A stretch of DNA of 64,000 nucleotides, taken from assembly GCA_938030895.1 (NCBI GenBank), contig CALHIV010000003.1:1-64000 (forward strand), given 5' to 3'. The position numbers and the translations under genes are program-made. Below, piece by piece: positions 43,396 through 51,904 of this stretch; the first letter of the stretch is position 1, and each line of letters begins with the position of its first letter. The stretch comes from an uncultured Nitrososphaerales archaeon (GTDB taxonomy: Archaea > Thermoproteota > Nitrososphaeria > Nitrososphaerales > Nitrosocaldaceae). The notes beneath the pieces were generated by a model, which searched no databases, was not told the origin of the DNA, and saw nothing but the letters and a program-made list of their open reading frames with translations.

Positions 43396-44484
43396 ATGAC
43401 TCTATGCCTAGGAGTAGAGAGTACAGCACATACATTCTCATGCTCTGTTGTCGATGAGCATAACATACTATCTGATGTAAGGAGCATATACAAGCCTCCA
43501 GAGGGCTCAGGCATACACCCTAGGGAGGCATCTAGGCACCATGCTGAAGAGTCTGCAAACGTGCTTAGGGAAGCACTAGATGTAGCAAAGGTCAGCATAA
43601 AGGATGTAGATGCAATAGCATACTCTGCAGGCCCTGGATTGGGGCCATGCCTTAGGATCGGCGCTGTTGTTGCTAGATGCATATCGTCATACAATGCAAA
43701 GCCTCTCGTCCCTGTTAACCATGCTGTTGGGCATATCGAACTGGGGATGAGGCTTACCGGTGCTAAAGATCCCCTAGTACTCCTTGTATCTGGAGGGCAC
43801 TGCATGATCCTACTCTTCTCTAACAGGAGATGGCGTGTTATAGGGGAGACTCTAGATATAACACCTGGTCAGTTGCTCGATCAGTTTGGGAGGGCATTGG
43901 GCTTTGCTAGCCCATGTGGAGCAAGGATAGAGGAGCTAGCATCAAAGTCAAGCAAGTACATAAGGCTACCTTATACAGTTAAGGGCAACGATGTATCATA
44001 CTCCGGTCTATTGACTGCAGCTAAGAAGGCTCTGAGCAGCAACAGTGTTGAGGATGTATGCTACTCATTGCAGGAGACTGCGTTTGCTATGCTCACAGAG
44101 GCTACCGAGAGGGCATTGGCGTTCTCACGCAAGGATGAACTGCTAGTTGTTGGTGGTGTAGCAGCAAATAAGAGGCTTGCCAGTATGCTCAATACCATAT
44201 GCGATAGGCAAGGCGCAAGGCTCTACGTTGTACCCATAAGATATGCTGGAGACTGTGGTGCACAGATAGCATGCACTGGTCTCATGGCATACAAGGCGGG
44301 TATAGTTGTGGAACCTATCAGGGCATCAGTAAGACAGTCATGGAGGATAGATGCTACAGATATACCATGGAGGGGGCAGAGTATAAATGTTAGGCTAGCA
44401 ATTGAAGATGATGTTTTATGGTATAATAATAATAACAATAGCAACAGCAATAATGATTATCCTCAAGATACATTGCATAACTGA
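43396..44484 (+). CDS. kae1: KEOPS subunit Kae1, tRNA threonylcarbamoyltransferase
   Basis: 362 residues. Transfers threonylcarbamoyl to A37 of ANN-decoding tRNAs. 'CLGVESTAHTFSCSVVDEH', metal histidines in 'ASRHHAEESANVL' and 'VPVNHAVGHIELG', 'LLVSGGHCMIL', 'LLDQFGRALGFASPC' and 'LLVVGGVAANKRLASML' are all in place. The C-terminus is an added Asn/Ser run (NNNNSNSNN) after the conserved end. Bud32, its partner, is encoded about 390 bp downstream. Confidence 0.95.
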   Translation: MTLCLGVESTAHTFSCSVVDEHNILSDVRSIYKPPEGSGIHPREASRHHAEESANVLREALDVAKVSIKDVDAIAYSAGPGLGPCLRIGAVVARCISSYNAKPLVPVNHAVGHIELGMRLTGAKDPLVLLVSGGHCMILLFSNRRWRVIGETLDITPGQLLDQFGRALGFASPCGARIEELASKSSKYIRLPYTVKGNDVSYSGLLTAAKKALSSNSVEDVCYSLQETAFAMLTEATERALAFSRKDELLVVGGVAANKRLASMLNTICDRQGARLYVVPIRYAGDCGAQIACTGLMAYKAGIVVEPIRASVRQSWRIDATDIPWRGQSINVRLAIEDDVLWYNNNNNSNSNNDYPQDTLHN

Positions 44485-44507
44485 ATCATACACTGTCCGC
44501 TGATATC

Positions 44508-44834
44508 CTACACCCTCTGCCCTCCTGCTCCCGCTCCTGCTCTAACACCATCTATAGCATCCTTCCACTTTCTGTTATTCAATACACCAAACTTGTAGAC
44601 CTTACCATCGTTCAACTCAACTACCAACTTCTTTATAAGGAAGCCCTCAGTCCTAGTACCCTTCACATCCTGAATAGGTATCTCCAGTGCCTTCTTCATA
44701 TCTTTGCTGAATGTGAGTACCTTTGCCTTGCCCGTGTAGAAGACTAGACTCTTCTCCGTAAGCACTAGATACCCTGCACCAAGCTTATCCTCGCTACAGT
44801 CCTCCTCAATTATCACATCATCTTTACCATCCAT
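44508..44834 (-). CDS. PH/GRAM-like domain protein
   Basis: 108 residues: 'IIEEDCSEDKLGAGYLVLTE', 'KSLVFYTGKAKVL', 'EIPIQDVKGTRTEG', 'LVVELNDGKVYKFGV', then a helix 'RKWKDAIDGVRAG'. The seven-strand-plus-helix order fits a small PH or GRAM-like domain. A run of Gly/Ala ends the protein. Partner unknown. It sits between kae1 and bud32, with a start only 37 bp from bud32 on the other strand. Confidence 0.65.
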   Translation of the reverse strand: MDGKDDVIIEEDCSEDKLGAGYLVLTEKSLVFYTGKAKVLTFSKDMKKALEIPIQDVKGTRTEGFLIKKLVVELNDGKVYKFGVLNNRKWKDAIDGVRAGAGAGGQRV

Positions 44835-44871
44835 GCTCTACCTTTAATTACTCCTTCTAATAAGTTAAACC

Positions 44872-45507
44872 GTGCTTATAAAGAGAGGGGCGGAGGCAGA
44901 TATATACCTGATAGAGTGGTATGGCAAGAGGGCCATAAGCAAGGTTAGAAAGAGGAAGCAGTACATGCATGAGATGCTAGATAGAGAGATCAGGAGGAAG
45001 AGAACCCTACATGAGGCTGAGATGATAAATATGGCAAAGAGGGCAGGGGTTACAACTCCACTCCTCTACTTCGTAGACCCTAATAATGCTGAGATAGTAA
45101 TGCAGTATATACAGGGAGAACTTGCTAGGGATCTTATCCATCAAGGGCTAGATATTGAGTGGATGGGATGGATGATGGGTATATACACAGCAAGGCTACA
45201 TGCAAGGGATATAGTGCATGGGGATCTAACGACATCGAACTTCATAGTTTACGATAGAGGCGATAATAGAAGGCTAGTGCTGATAGACTTTGGTCTATCA
45301 TTCTACTCATCTAGGCTTGAGGATAAGGCAGTTGATATAAGGCTGATAAAGGAGGTTATGAGCAGCGCTCATGCAGATCTGTTTGATGAGTTGTTCAATA
45401 ACTTTGTTCAAGGCTACTCAAGCGTAGTTTGTAATGAGTATACTAGCAGTGTATTAAAGAAGGTTAGGGAGATAGAGAAGAGAGGTAGATATGCTAGGGT
45501 TGTATGA
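44872..45507 (+). CDS. bud32: KEOPS kinase/ATPase Bud32
   Basis: 211 residues. 'LIKRGAEADIYLIEWYGKRA' (ATP-binding lysine follows), 'YTARLHARDIVHGDLTTSNF' (catalytic HGDLTTSN) and 'LVLIDFGLSFYS' (DFG) are the piD261/Bud32 motifs. Start codon is GTG at 44872; no ATG upstream in frame fits. Bud32 stimulates Kae1 in the KEOPS complex. Confidence 0.95.
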   Translation: MLIKRGAEADIYLIEWYGKRAISKVRKRKQYMHEMLDREIRRKRTLHEAEMINMAKRAGVTTPLLYFVDPNNAEIVMQYIQGELARDLIHQGLDIEWMGWMMGIYTARLHARDIVHGDLTTSNFIVYDRGDNRRLVLIDFGLSFYSSRLEDKAVDIRLIKEVMSSAHADLFDELFNNFVQGYSSVVCNEYTSSVLKKVREIEKRGRYARVV

Positions 45508-45546
45508 TTTATACGATTATGCTATAATTAATGACATGATACATCT

Positions 45547-46440
45547 TCAATCCAGTTGGAGATTGAAGTATATCCTTATAAGTTCACCAAATGCATAGAG
45601 CGCTAGTGTTGCCCCAAATATTATGCCTATGGTCTCTCCCAACTCTCTAAAGAAGTTCCTGTTGAAGAGCACATGTGAGTATAGAGCAATATAGGCTAGT
45701 ATTGCTATAGATATGAGTAGCGATAGGAAGAGTGCCTCAAGTATATCATGGACCAGAAAGTATGGAAGGGCAAGGAGTAGAGCAGTCACAACGTACGCTA
45801 TCCCTGTATATGTTGCTGCAGATGATGCCTTGACCCCTTCTGTCTGCTTTGCCTGATTGTACGCTGCCGATGCCATAGCAATGGATGCTGCTACCCCTGC
45901 TATCAATCCTGCAAGACCAGCCTTGAACGTATCAGTATACACGCCTAGAGTACCAGCATGTATCCCTGCTATCTCTATCAGTGCATCTGAGAGTCCTAGG
46001 ACTGTGAAGCCAAGGTATTTGACCCTACCCTCGCCTATATTCTCAACTAGAGAGGATTCATGCTCCTCCTCCTCACCTATAATCCCTTCAAGCACCCTCT
46101 TATCCTCACCCTCCATCATATGCAGTAACTCCTTGTAACCATCTATAACCCTGCCCTCATGCCTCTCAAGCATCTTTACAACGAATGTTATGCCCATTAT
46201 TAGGGCAAGGAACTTCATCATCACTGCTTTGGCCTTTGGCTCCTTTACTATTACACTACCATCCTTGTACCTCTTCCAGAACTCATAATGCCTGTACTCC
46301 TGCTCAGCCATGATCGAGAGTTTATCCTTCAGTGCTTCAGGGGTTATTGCTGATGAGGCTAGAGCATTGTATATATAGTAATCAGTATACTCATCCCTAC
46401 ATGCCTCACCAGCAACCTCTACCAACCTATCTCTGCTCAT
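45547..46440 (-). CDS. VIT1/CCC1-type metal transporter with ferritin-like N-terminus
   Basis: 297 residues. The N-terminal ~140 residues are a rubrerythrin/ferritin-like helical bundle with 'DEYTDYYIY', 'EQEYRHYEFW' and 'EEEEHESSL' metal-binding acids and histidines. Five membrane helices follow (about 145-290), with 'GFTVLGLSDALIEIAGIHAG' matching the first VIT/CCC1 helix and 'AGLIAGVAASIAMASAAYNQ' another. Likely iron or manganese transport out of the cytosol. It is convergent with bud32. Confidence 0.88.
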   Translation of the reverse strand: MSRDRLVEVAGEACRDEYTDYYIYNALASSAITPEALKDKLSIMAEQEYRHYEFWKRYKDGSVIVKEPKAKAVMMKFLALIMGITFVVKMLERHEGRVIDGYKELLHMMEGEDKRVLEGIIGEEEEHESSLVENIGEGRVKYLGFTVLGLSDALIEIAGIHAGTLGVYTDTFKAGLAGLIAGVAASIAMASAAYNQAKQTEGVKASSAATYTGIAYVVTALLLALPYFLVHDILEALFLSLLISIAILAYIALYSHVLFNRNFFRELGETIGIIFGATLALYAFGELIRIYFNLQLD

Positions 46441-46510
46441 ATCTGTATGATGGAGTATAGGCTTAATATTCCTAGCCTATATAGTAGAATAGGCGTAATA
46501 GAAGGAAGTA

Positions 46511-47752
46511 ATGTATTTGAGTAGGTGTATTGTTAGCAGTGCTATGGTGATAAGAGTATTAGAACCAGAACTGTACACACTCTTCTCATCTCTAAGGGAT
46601 AGGAGTGTTGGGGATATAATGCAGGAGCCCATCGTTGCTAGCCCTGATAGCACTATATCACAGATAATAGGACTGATGGATAAGAGTAATGCATACACAG
46701 TATTCATAGACTTCAATGGTAGGATAGCAAGCATAAATATGAGGGATATACTTGAGTACAGGGATATAGACCATGCAAAGCCATCGATGGTAGGGAAGAT
46801 AGTACCTCCTCTAGCAAGAAGCCAAAAGGTAGGATATGCAGCAAGGATAATGGGGGAGTATAGGCTGAGAGCACTCCCAATAGTTGAGGATGGTAGGATA
46901 ATAGGGCAGATAACATCAGATGCTATAGTGAGGATGGTCAATGCATATGGTATAGATAATGTCAGTGCTGGGGATATAATGACCCCGAACCCAATAATAG
47001 TTGGTGCTGATAACAAGGTCTCAAGTGCTAGAGGCATTATTATAAGGCACAAGATAGACCATCTCCCAGTGGTTAACGATGGTAAGATAGCAGGGATACT
47101 AACATCTAGGCACTTACTCATAGCATTAAAGCCCCCAGAGAGCAGCAAGGGCAAGGCAGATATAATAAGTAACAAGACGAGGATGCTGGATCTAAAGGTA
47201 TCAGGCTTGTTCGATAAGCATGTAGTTACATCTGAGCCCCATGAGAGCGTTAAGAGCATAGTGAGCAAGATGATAGATAATGGTGTTGCATACACTCTGG
47301 TAACGGTTGGTGATGAGCTGCAAGGGATAATAACGCATAGAGATGTGGTTGGTCTACTACAGGAGATGGTTAGGGAGGAGATACCTCTCTACATAGTTGG
47401 TCTTCCAGAAGACCCGTTCGATGCAGAACTTGCAAAATCAAAGTTTGCAACACTCGTAAGGCTGATGAGGAAGGTTACTCATGACTTGAGTGAGGCAAGG
47501 TGCAACATAAAGATAAAGGATATGGGAGGGGAGAGGAGGAGGTATGAGGTCAAGGTTAATATAGTTACTTTGAGTGATACGATGAGTTACACAGCAGATG
47601 GCTATGATCTAGCAATGATATTCGATCAGATAAGCGATTCGTTCAAGAAGAGGATTGCGCATAGGGAGAAGAGCAGTTCTAGGGGTAGAGGCAAGGGTAA
47701 GAAGAGTAGCGAGTCTATAAGGTACAAGGTCGACTTTTACACTCTGCCATAG
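46511..47752 (+). CDS. Four-CBS-domain protein with hibernation-factor-like C-terminus
   Basis: 413 residues. Four CBS repeats: 'VGDIMQEPIVASPDSTISQI', 'VGKIVPPLARSQKVGYAARI', 'AGDIMTPNPIIVGADNKVSS' and 'VSGLFDKHVVTSEPHESVKS' (about 33-290). The last ~120 residues, 'LMRKVTHDLSEARCNIKIKD' through 'DLAMIFDQISDSFKKRIAHR' and a basic Ser/Arg/Gly run, resemble the alpha/beta fold of HPF/RaiA ribosome-hibernation proteins. CBS pairs bind adenine nucleotides, so ribosome inactivation controlled by energy state is a plausible role (inference). ATG at 46511 has a GAAGGAAG site upstream. Confidence 0.8.
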   Translation: MYLSRCIVSSAMVIRVLEPELYTLFSSLRDRSVGDIMQEPIVASPDSTISQIIGLMDKSNAYTVFIDFNGRIASINMRDILEYRDIDHAKPSMVGKIVPPLARSQKVGYAARIMGEYRLRALPIVEDGRIIGQITSDAIVRMVNAYGIDNVSAGDIMTPNPIIVGADNKVSSARGIIIRHKIDHLPVVNDGKIAGILTSRHLLIALKPPESSKGKADIISNKTRMLDLKVSGLFDKHVVTSEPHESVKSIVSKMIDNGVAYTLVTVGDELQGIITHRDVVGLLQEMVREEIPLYIVGLPEDPFDAELAKSKFATLVRLMRKVTHDLSEARCNIKIKDMGGERRRYEVKVNIVTLSDTMSYTADGYDLAMIFDQISDSFKKRIAHREKSSSRGRGKGKKSSESIRYKVDFYTLP

Positions 47753-47815
47753 ATTTATTACATAACAACTGTATATAGCATATGGTTCTTTAGACCCTTC
47801 TCATCCTATCAGTGA

Positions 47816-48229
47816 TCAGGCTGTTATAAGCCTCACATGCTCCATACCCTCATTCGCCTGGAACTCCCTTGCCATATCCTTAACCCTCTCTGCATCCCCC
47901 TCTATTACAAATAGTTCCAAACATTTCTTATTCTTCAACTTGCAGTGGAGGTGCGTCTTTATTATATCCTCATATCTCAGCTTTATCCTTGTTGATGCCT
48001 CATCCTCCTCATCATGTGTAACTATAAGCACACAGCCTATGCTGCCTACCAACTTCTCCTTCTCTATCTTATCTGTTAGGAGCATCCTTATCCCAGCCCT
48101 TATAACCTCAGACCTCCCTGAGAATCCGAACTCTCTTTGTAGTTCATCTATCTCCTTGAGCATATTATCTGTAAGTGATATGCTCACTATCCTAGCTTCT
48201 TTTCCCTTTGTCTCCTCAGCCCTCTTCAC
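47816..48229 (-). CDS. NikR-type ribbon-helix-helix metalloregulator
   Basis: 137 residues. N-terminal RHH: 'RIVSISLTDNMLKEIDELQR' and 'GRSEVIRAGIRMLL'. The C-terminal ACT-like domain has 'VLIVTHDEED', 'DIIKTHLHCKLKNKKCLELF' and 'VIEGDAERVKDMAREFQANE', aligning with the NikR nickel-binding domain (H..HxH...C), although the last spacing is two residues longer. GTG start. Divergent from a metal ABC importer with a palindrome between the two genes, so it probably represses that importer; nickel, zinc or manganese cannot be told from sequence. Confidence 0.85.
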   Translation of the reverse strand: MKRAEETKGKEARIVSISLTDNMLKEIDELQREFGFSGRSEVIRAGIRMLLTDKIEKEKLVGSIGCVLIVTHDEEDEASTRIKLRYEDIIKTHLHCKLKNKKCLELFVIEGDAERVKDMAREFQANEGMEHVRLITA

Positions 48230-48269
48230 ATCTAATACTTGTTATTATCCGTTTATAAGACTTTATCAG

Positions 48270-48286
48270 TTTTGTTAATAACAAAA
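48270..48286. promoter_or_regulatory. Palindromic operator between nikR-like and znuA-like genes
   Basis: TTTTGTTAATAACAAAA is a perfect 17-bp palindrome (7-bp arms, AAT centre), just upstream of the znuA TATA-like ACATATATATTAA (48288-48300) and about 12-20 bp from a TATA-like TTATAAAC on the other strand (48250-48258). A partial copy, TTGTTATTAT, lies at about 48239-48248. Position and symmetry fit binding by a dimeric RHH repressor. Confidence 0.65.
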
Positions 48287-48319
48287 TACATATATATTAA
48301 TAAGAACTAATGATGTACC

Positions 48320-49273
48320 ATGGGAATAGATAATAAGAAGGTTGTTATAGTTGCTGCTATTGTTATAGCTATAGTTGGTATCATTATTACCAGTGTAGCA
48401 CTTCAAGGCCAGAATAGTAGTAGCAGCAGTAGTATTAATACAACGCCCCCTGAGAACTACACTCAACCATCGCAGGATGCAAGCAAGAGGCTCAAGATAA
48501 TGGCTACATTCTATCCTCTCTATGAGTTTAGCAAGGCTATCGTTGGAGATAAGGCCGATGTGGATCTATTCATCCCCTCTGGCTTGGAGCCTCACGACTG
48601 GGAGCCATCGGCAAGGGACCTTGAGAGGTTAAAGGATTACCAACTACTGGTCTATAACAGTGTAACATTCGAGCCCTACATGGATAGGATCAGGGACCTA
48701 GGCTATGATCTGAAGATGGTTGAGGCAGCAAAGGGCATAATGCTTGACCAGGATCCACACGTATGGCTCGATCCAGTACTTGCAAAGGAGCAGGTTAGGA
48801 TCATACGAGATGCAATAACGAGCATGGATGAGGAGAACAGCAGATACTATGATGGGAATGCTAGAGCATACATGGCAAGACTCGATGAGCTTCATGCAAA
48901 GTTCGAGGAGGGGCTTAGAGAGTGTGAGAGGAGGGAGTTCATAACACTTCATGGAGCATACAATTACCTTGCCAGTCGGTATGGGTTGGAGCAGATAACC
49001 ATCGCTGGCCTTGAGCCAGAGCATGATATACCAGCAGCAAAGATAAGGGAGATAATAGATATGGCAAGGAAGCATGGTATTGATGTTGTTTATGCAGAGG
49101 AGGGCATAGACGATAGATTGGTTAGAGCACTAGCAGAGGAGATTAATGCTAAAGTGCTTACACTTAGCCCCATAGAGGTGCTAGATGATGAGGACTTGGA
49201 AGAGGGTAAGACGTATATAACAAAGATGGAGGAGAATCTAGCCAATCTGAGGATAGGGCTTGGCTGTAGATAA
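48320..49273 (+). CDS. Metal ABC transporter substrate-binding protein (ZnuA-like)
   Basis: 317 residues. N-terminal membrane anchor (about 7-29), Ser/Asn/Pro linker, then a cluster 9 binding protein: 'IMATFYPLYEFSKAIVGDKA', ligands in 'LEPHDWEPSARDLERL', 'DPHVWLDPVLAKEQ', 'FITLHGAYNYLASRYGL' and 'DVVYAEEGIDDRL'. The His-rich loop of zinc-specific members is absent, so Zn, Mn or Ni are all possible. First gene of an importer operon, with its operator upstream. Confidence 0.92.
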   Translation: MGIDNKKVVIVAAIVIAIVGIIITSVALQGQNSSSSSSINTTPPENYTQPSQDASKRLKIMATFYPLYEFSKAIVGDKADVDLFIPSGLEPHDWEPSARDLERLKDYQLLVYNSVTFEPYMDRIRDLGYDLKMVEAAKGIMLDQDPHVWLDPVLAKEQVRIIRDAITSMDEENSRYYDGNARAYMARLDELHAKFEEGLRECERREFITLHGAYNYLASRYGLEQITIAGLEPEHDIPAAKIREIIDMARKHGIDVVYAEEGIDDRLVRALAEEINAKVLTLSPIEVLDDEDLEEGKTYITKMEENLANLRIGLGCR

Positions 49274-49286
49274 TAATGAGCATAGC

Positions 49287-50138
49287 ATGAGCATACTTAG
49301 GGTTAGAGATCTAACAGTTAGATATGGTAGCATAACTGTACTTGAGAGTATAAACATGGATGTTGAGCATGGCGATCTCCTAGGCATCCTAGGCCCCAAT
49401 GGTGCTGGCAAGACAACGTTATTCAACTCTATACTAATGCTTCAGGAGCATGAGGGTACAGTGAGCATATTCGGTTACAGCAACGATGCAAGGAAGAAGA
49501 TGCTACCATTCATAGGTTATCTCCCACAGAGGTTCAGCGTGGATCAGAACTTCCCTGCAAGTGTAGAGGACCTGGTCTCTACAGGCTTGATCTCACTAAG
49601 GTATATGCAGAAGAGCGCTCCTCTCCTTGAGAGGAATGGGTACAGATGGGATTATGATCCAGATATGAGTAATAGAGAGAGGATAGATAAGGCGTTGGAG
49701 ATGGTTGGTCTTGAGCATGCAAGGAGGAAGAGGATAGGCATGCTCTCTGGGGGCGAACTCCAAAGAGCACTTATAGCAAAGATACTTGTGAGTAGACCTC
49801 TTATGCTTATACTCGATGAGCCATTCACCGCCCTTGACCAAGATGCACAGTCAAGGCTATTCAATATACTCAAGGCCCTAAACGAGGATATGGATGTAAC
49901 AATAATACTTGCTGCACATGACCTTATGCTACTCATGAGGCTTGCAAAGAGTATAGCATGTATAGATAGGAGGATCTTCTTCCATGGGAGCAAGGAGGAG
50001 TGCCTTGCAAGCGATCTCATAAGGTTGTACAGTGAGCATGCTATGCATATACACATGAAGGAGCATATGGGTGCTGGAGAGACCGTTGGGCGTCTTGGCA
50101 ATACTAGCGATAGGAGGAGTAGTGGTGGTATTGGTTAG
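49287..50138 (+). CDS. Metal ABC transporter ATP-binding protein (ZnuC-like)
   Basis: About 283 residues. Walker A 'GILGPNGAGKTTLFNSIL', Q-loop 'IGYLPQRFSVDQNFPASVED', signature 'LSGGELQRALIAKILVSRP', Walker B 'LMLILDEPFTALDQDA' and the switch His in 'ILAAHDLMLL'. ATG at 49287 is preferred over an in-frame TTG at 49260 that overlaps znuA. Its C-terminus ends in a Ser/Gly-rich tail. Paired with the permease 45 bp downstream. Confidence 0.94.
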   Translation: MSILRVRDLTVRYGSITVLESINMDVEHGDLLGILGPNGAGKTTLFNSILMLQEHEGTVSIFGYSNDARKKMLPFIGYLPQRFSVDQNFPASVEDLVSTGLISLRYMQKSAPLLERNGYRWDYDPDMSNRERIDKALEMVGLEHARRKRIGMLSGGELQRALIAKILVSRPLMLILDEPFTALDQDAQSRLFNILKALNEDMDVTIILAAHDLMLLMRLAKSIACIDRRIFFHGSKEECLASDLIRLYSEHAMHIHMKEHMGAGETVGRLGNTSDRRSSGGIG

Positions 50139-50183
50139 CATCAGTCTATCTGGAGTATAGATAGAAGGAGGAGGTGATCTGTT

Positions 50184-51017
50184 ATGTTGGAGATACTTGC
50201 ATATCCGTTCATGCAGAAGGCGCTGATAGCAGGTATAGCAATTGCTGCTGCATGCTCTATGCTTGGACTCTTCCTTGTGCTTAAGCGCTACTCACTCTTT
50301 GGTGATGCACTCTCCCATGTAGCATTAGCAGGTGTTGCTATAGGCATATTCTTTAAGGTATACCCACTCTGGACCGCTCTACTAACAGCGGTAGCAGCAT
50401 CGCTTGGGATAACAAGATTGAGGGAGAGCACAAGGATACAGGGCGATGCTCTAATAGCCGTACTTCTTATATTTGGAGTAGCATCTGCTGTACTCCTTAT
50501 AAGCGCATCTGGAGGATTCAGAGTAGACCTCTTCTCATACCTATTCGGCAGCATAACTCTCATAAGCAATGAGGATGCACTGACTGCAGTTATAGCATCT
50601 CTTGCAATAATAGCATCTTTGCTAACTCTGAAGGATAGGCTCTTCTACATGGTGTTAGATGAAAGGCAGGCAAAGATAAGCGGGCTTGATATCACACAAC
50701 TCAACTACATCTTCATGATCATGGCAAGTATAATGGTTATAGTTGCTATCAGATTGGTTGGTATACTCCTTGTATCATCACTCATAGTGCTCCCAAATAT
50801 AGCAGCGATGATGCTAGGTAGAGGTTTCAAGACAACTATGCTTATCTCATTATGCATATCCATTGCATCTGCTATAACTGGAATCATTACAGCATACTAC
50901 CTGAACGTCTCTACCTCAGGGATGATAGTCATGGTATGTATAGGTATTATGGTCTCCATAATGGTTTTAAAACATCACAATATGAAGATATCAGTTGTTA
51001 AAGAGAGCAGCAGATGA
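50184..51017 (+). CDS. Metal ABC transporter permease (ZnuB-like)
   Basis: 277 residues with about eight membrane helices. 'PFMQKALIAGIAIAAACSML', 'FGDALSHVALAGVAIGIFF' (coupling region of cluster 9 permeases), 'RVDLFSYLFGSITLISNEDA' and 'VGILLVSSLIVLPNIAAMML' are family blocks. Completes an ABC importer with the two preceding genes. RBS GGAGGAGGTGA lies before the ATG. Confidence 0.93.
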   Translation: MLEILAYPFMQKALIAGIAIAAACSMLGLFLVLKRYSLFGDALSHVALAGVAIGIFFKVYPLWTALLTAVAASLGITRLRESTRIQGDALIAVLLIFGVASAVLLISASGGFRVDLFSYLFGSITLISNEDALTAVIASLAIIASLLTLKDRLFYMVLDERQAKISGLDITQLNYIFMIMASIMVIVAIRLVGILLVSSLIVLPNIAAMMLGRGFKTTMLISLCISIASAITGIITAYYLNVSTSGMIVMVCIGIMVSIMVLKHHNMKISVVKESSR

Positions 51018-51311
51018 ATACTCTCTCTATTAACATTAGATTGTAACGAATTATCTGGTTTAGGCCGCTGTATTGGCTGATTGGGCTACCATCGGTATGT
51101 TTTACCACATAGAATGATTTCCTCCTCTTGTAATAGATAAGAAGAAATGGAAGGAAAGGAAAGGGAATGGAGGGAACTATAGCCTTTAATTAATATAACT
51201 TTTATCCCCTTACCCTTAAATAATCTATAAATTAATTGATGGACAATCGAGATGGCTCTAAGATACTCTCTCTACAATAATATTTATATATAAATACCTA
51301 GAGATTATCCC
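51018..51311. other. AT-rich spacer before the Cas10 remnant
   Basis: No gene. A purine run (GGAAGGAAAGGAAAGGG region, 51150-51172) and long AT-rich stretches; a TATA-like TTTATATATAAATA (51283-51296) lies 15-30 bp before the remnant's ATG. No CRISPR repeat is seen. Confidence 0.45.
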
Positions 51312-51779
51312 ATGAACATGAACTATGAAGATAGGATAGTTGTTGCTTTAGCAGCACTCCTTCATGATATAGGTAAGTTCGAACAGAGGAGTAAAAGGTT
51401 AAGGAGACAACACCAAACACTAGGTAGCTACTTTGTAAACGAATATCTGCCTAACTTTGGTAGTGATATAAAGAAGAGGGTGAGTAGAATTATAAAAGAG
51501 CATTATGATCATTCTAGTACTGATCCTCTAACAAAGATCGTGATGAGTGTTGATGCCCTCTCTGCTAGTGAGAGGCTTAGTGTTCATTAGGTTAGTCTTT
51601 ATCAAGAAGATAGTAAGCTATTCTATAATGATGTACAGAGGCTCTCAAGCGCATTCAATCTAAATTACTACCCAAAACAACCAATAACTCTAGAGCATAT
51701 ACCAAAGCCAACAACAGAGATTACTACAAGTAAGGATGAGTACATCTATTGGAGTATAATAGAAGAGTCAGAAACTTAG
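51312..51779 (+). pseudogene. Truncated Cas10/Csm1 N-terminal HD domain (type III CRISPR remnant)
   Basis: The first 92 residues read as a Cas10/Csm1 HD nuclease domain: 'VVALAALLHDIGKFEQRSKR' (HD motif), 'HQTLGSYFVNEYLPNF', 'RIIKEHYDHSS' and 'VMSVDALSASERLSVH' (the 'AD.LSASER' block). An in-frame TAG follows, after which the same frame continues as 'VSLYQEDSKLFYNDVQRLSS' and 'YYPKQPITLEHIPKP', as in Csm1, to a stop at 51779. The palm/GGDD part, and other cas genes, are absent. A dead leftover, or at best a short HD protein. Confidence 0.75.
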
Positions 51780-51904
51780 AAGGATAGAAGGTTTGATGAA
51801 GTTGCTCCTAATACCACCATTCACCTCTCTACTATACTTGTAATAGTATTTGTGTTTCTCTTAAGATAAATGGTACCAGTAAAAATGCAAGTACTAAGCA
51901 AGCG

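Noticed and set aside
46477-47295. 272-codon open frame antisense to the CBS-HPF gene
   Set aside because: Hydrophobic Ile/Leu/Ser shadow of CBS repeats; the plus-strand CBS motifs are convincing.
51312-51590. Intact stand-alone HD phosphohydrolase
   Set aside because: The Csm1-like sequence continues in frame after the TAG, so a broken Cas10 explains it better than a complete 92-residue enzyme.
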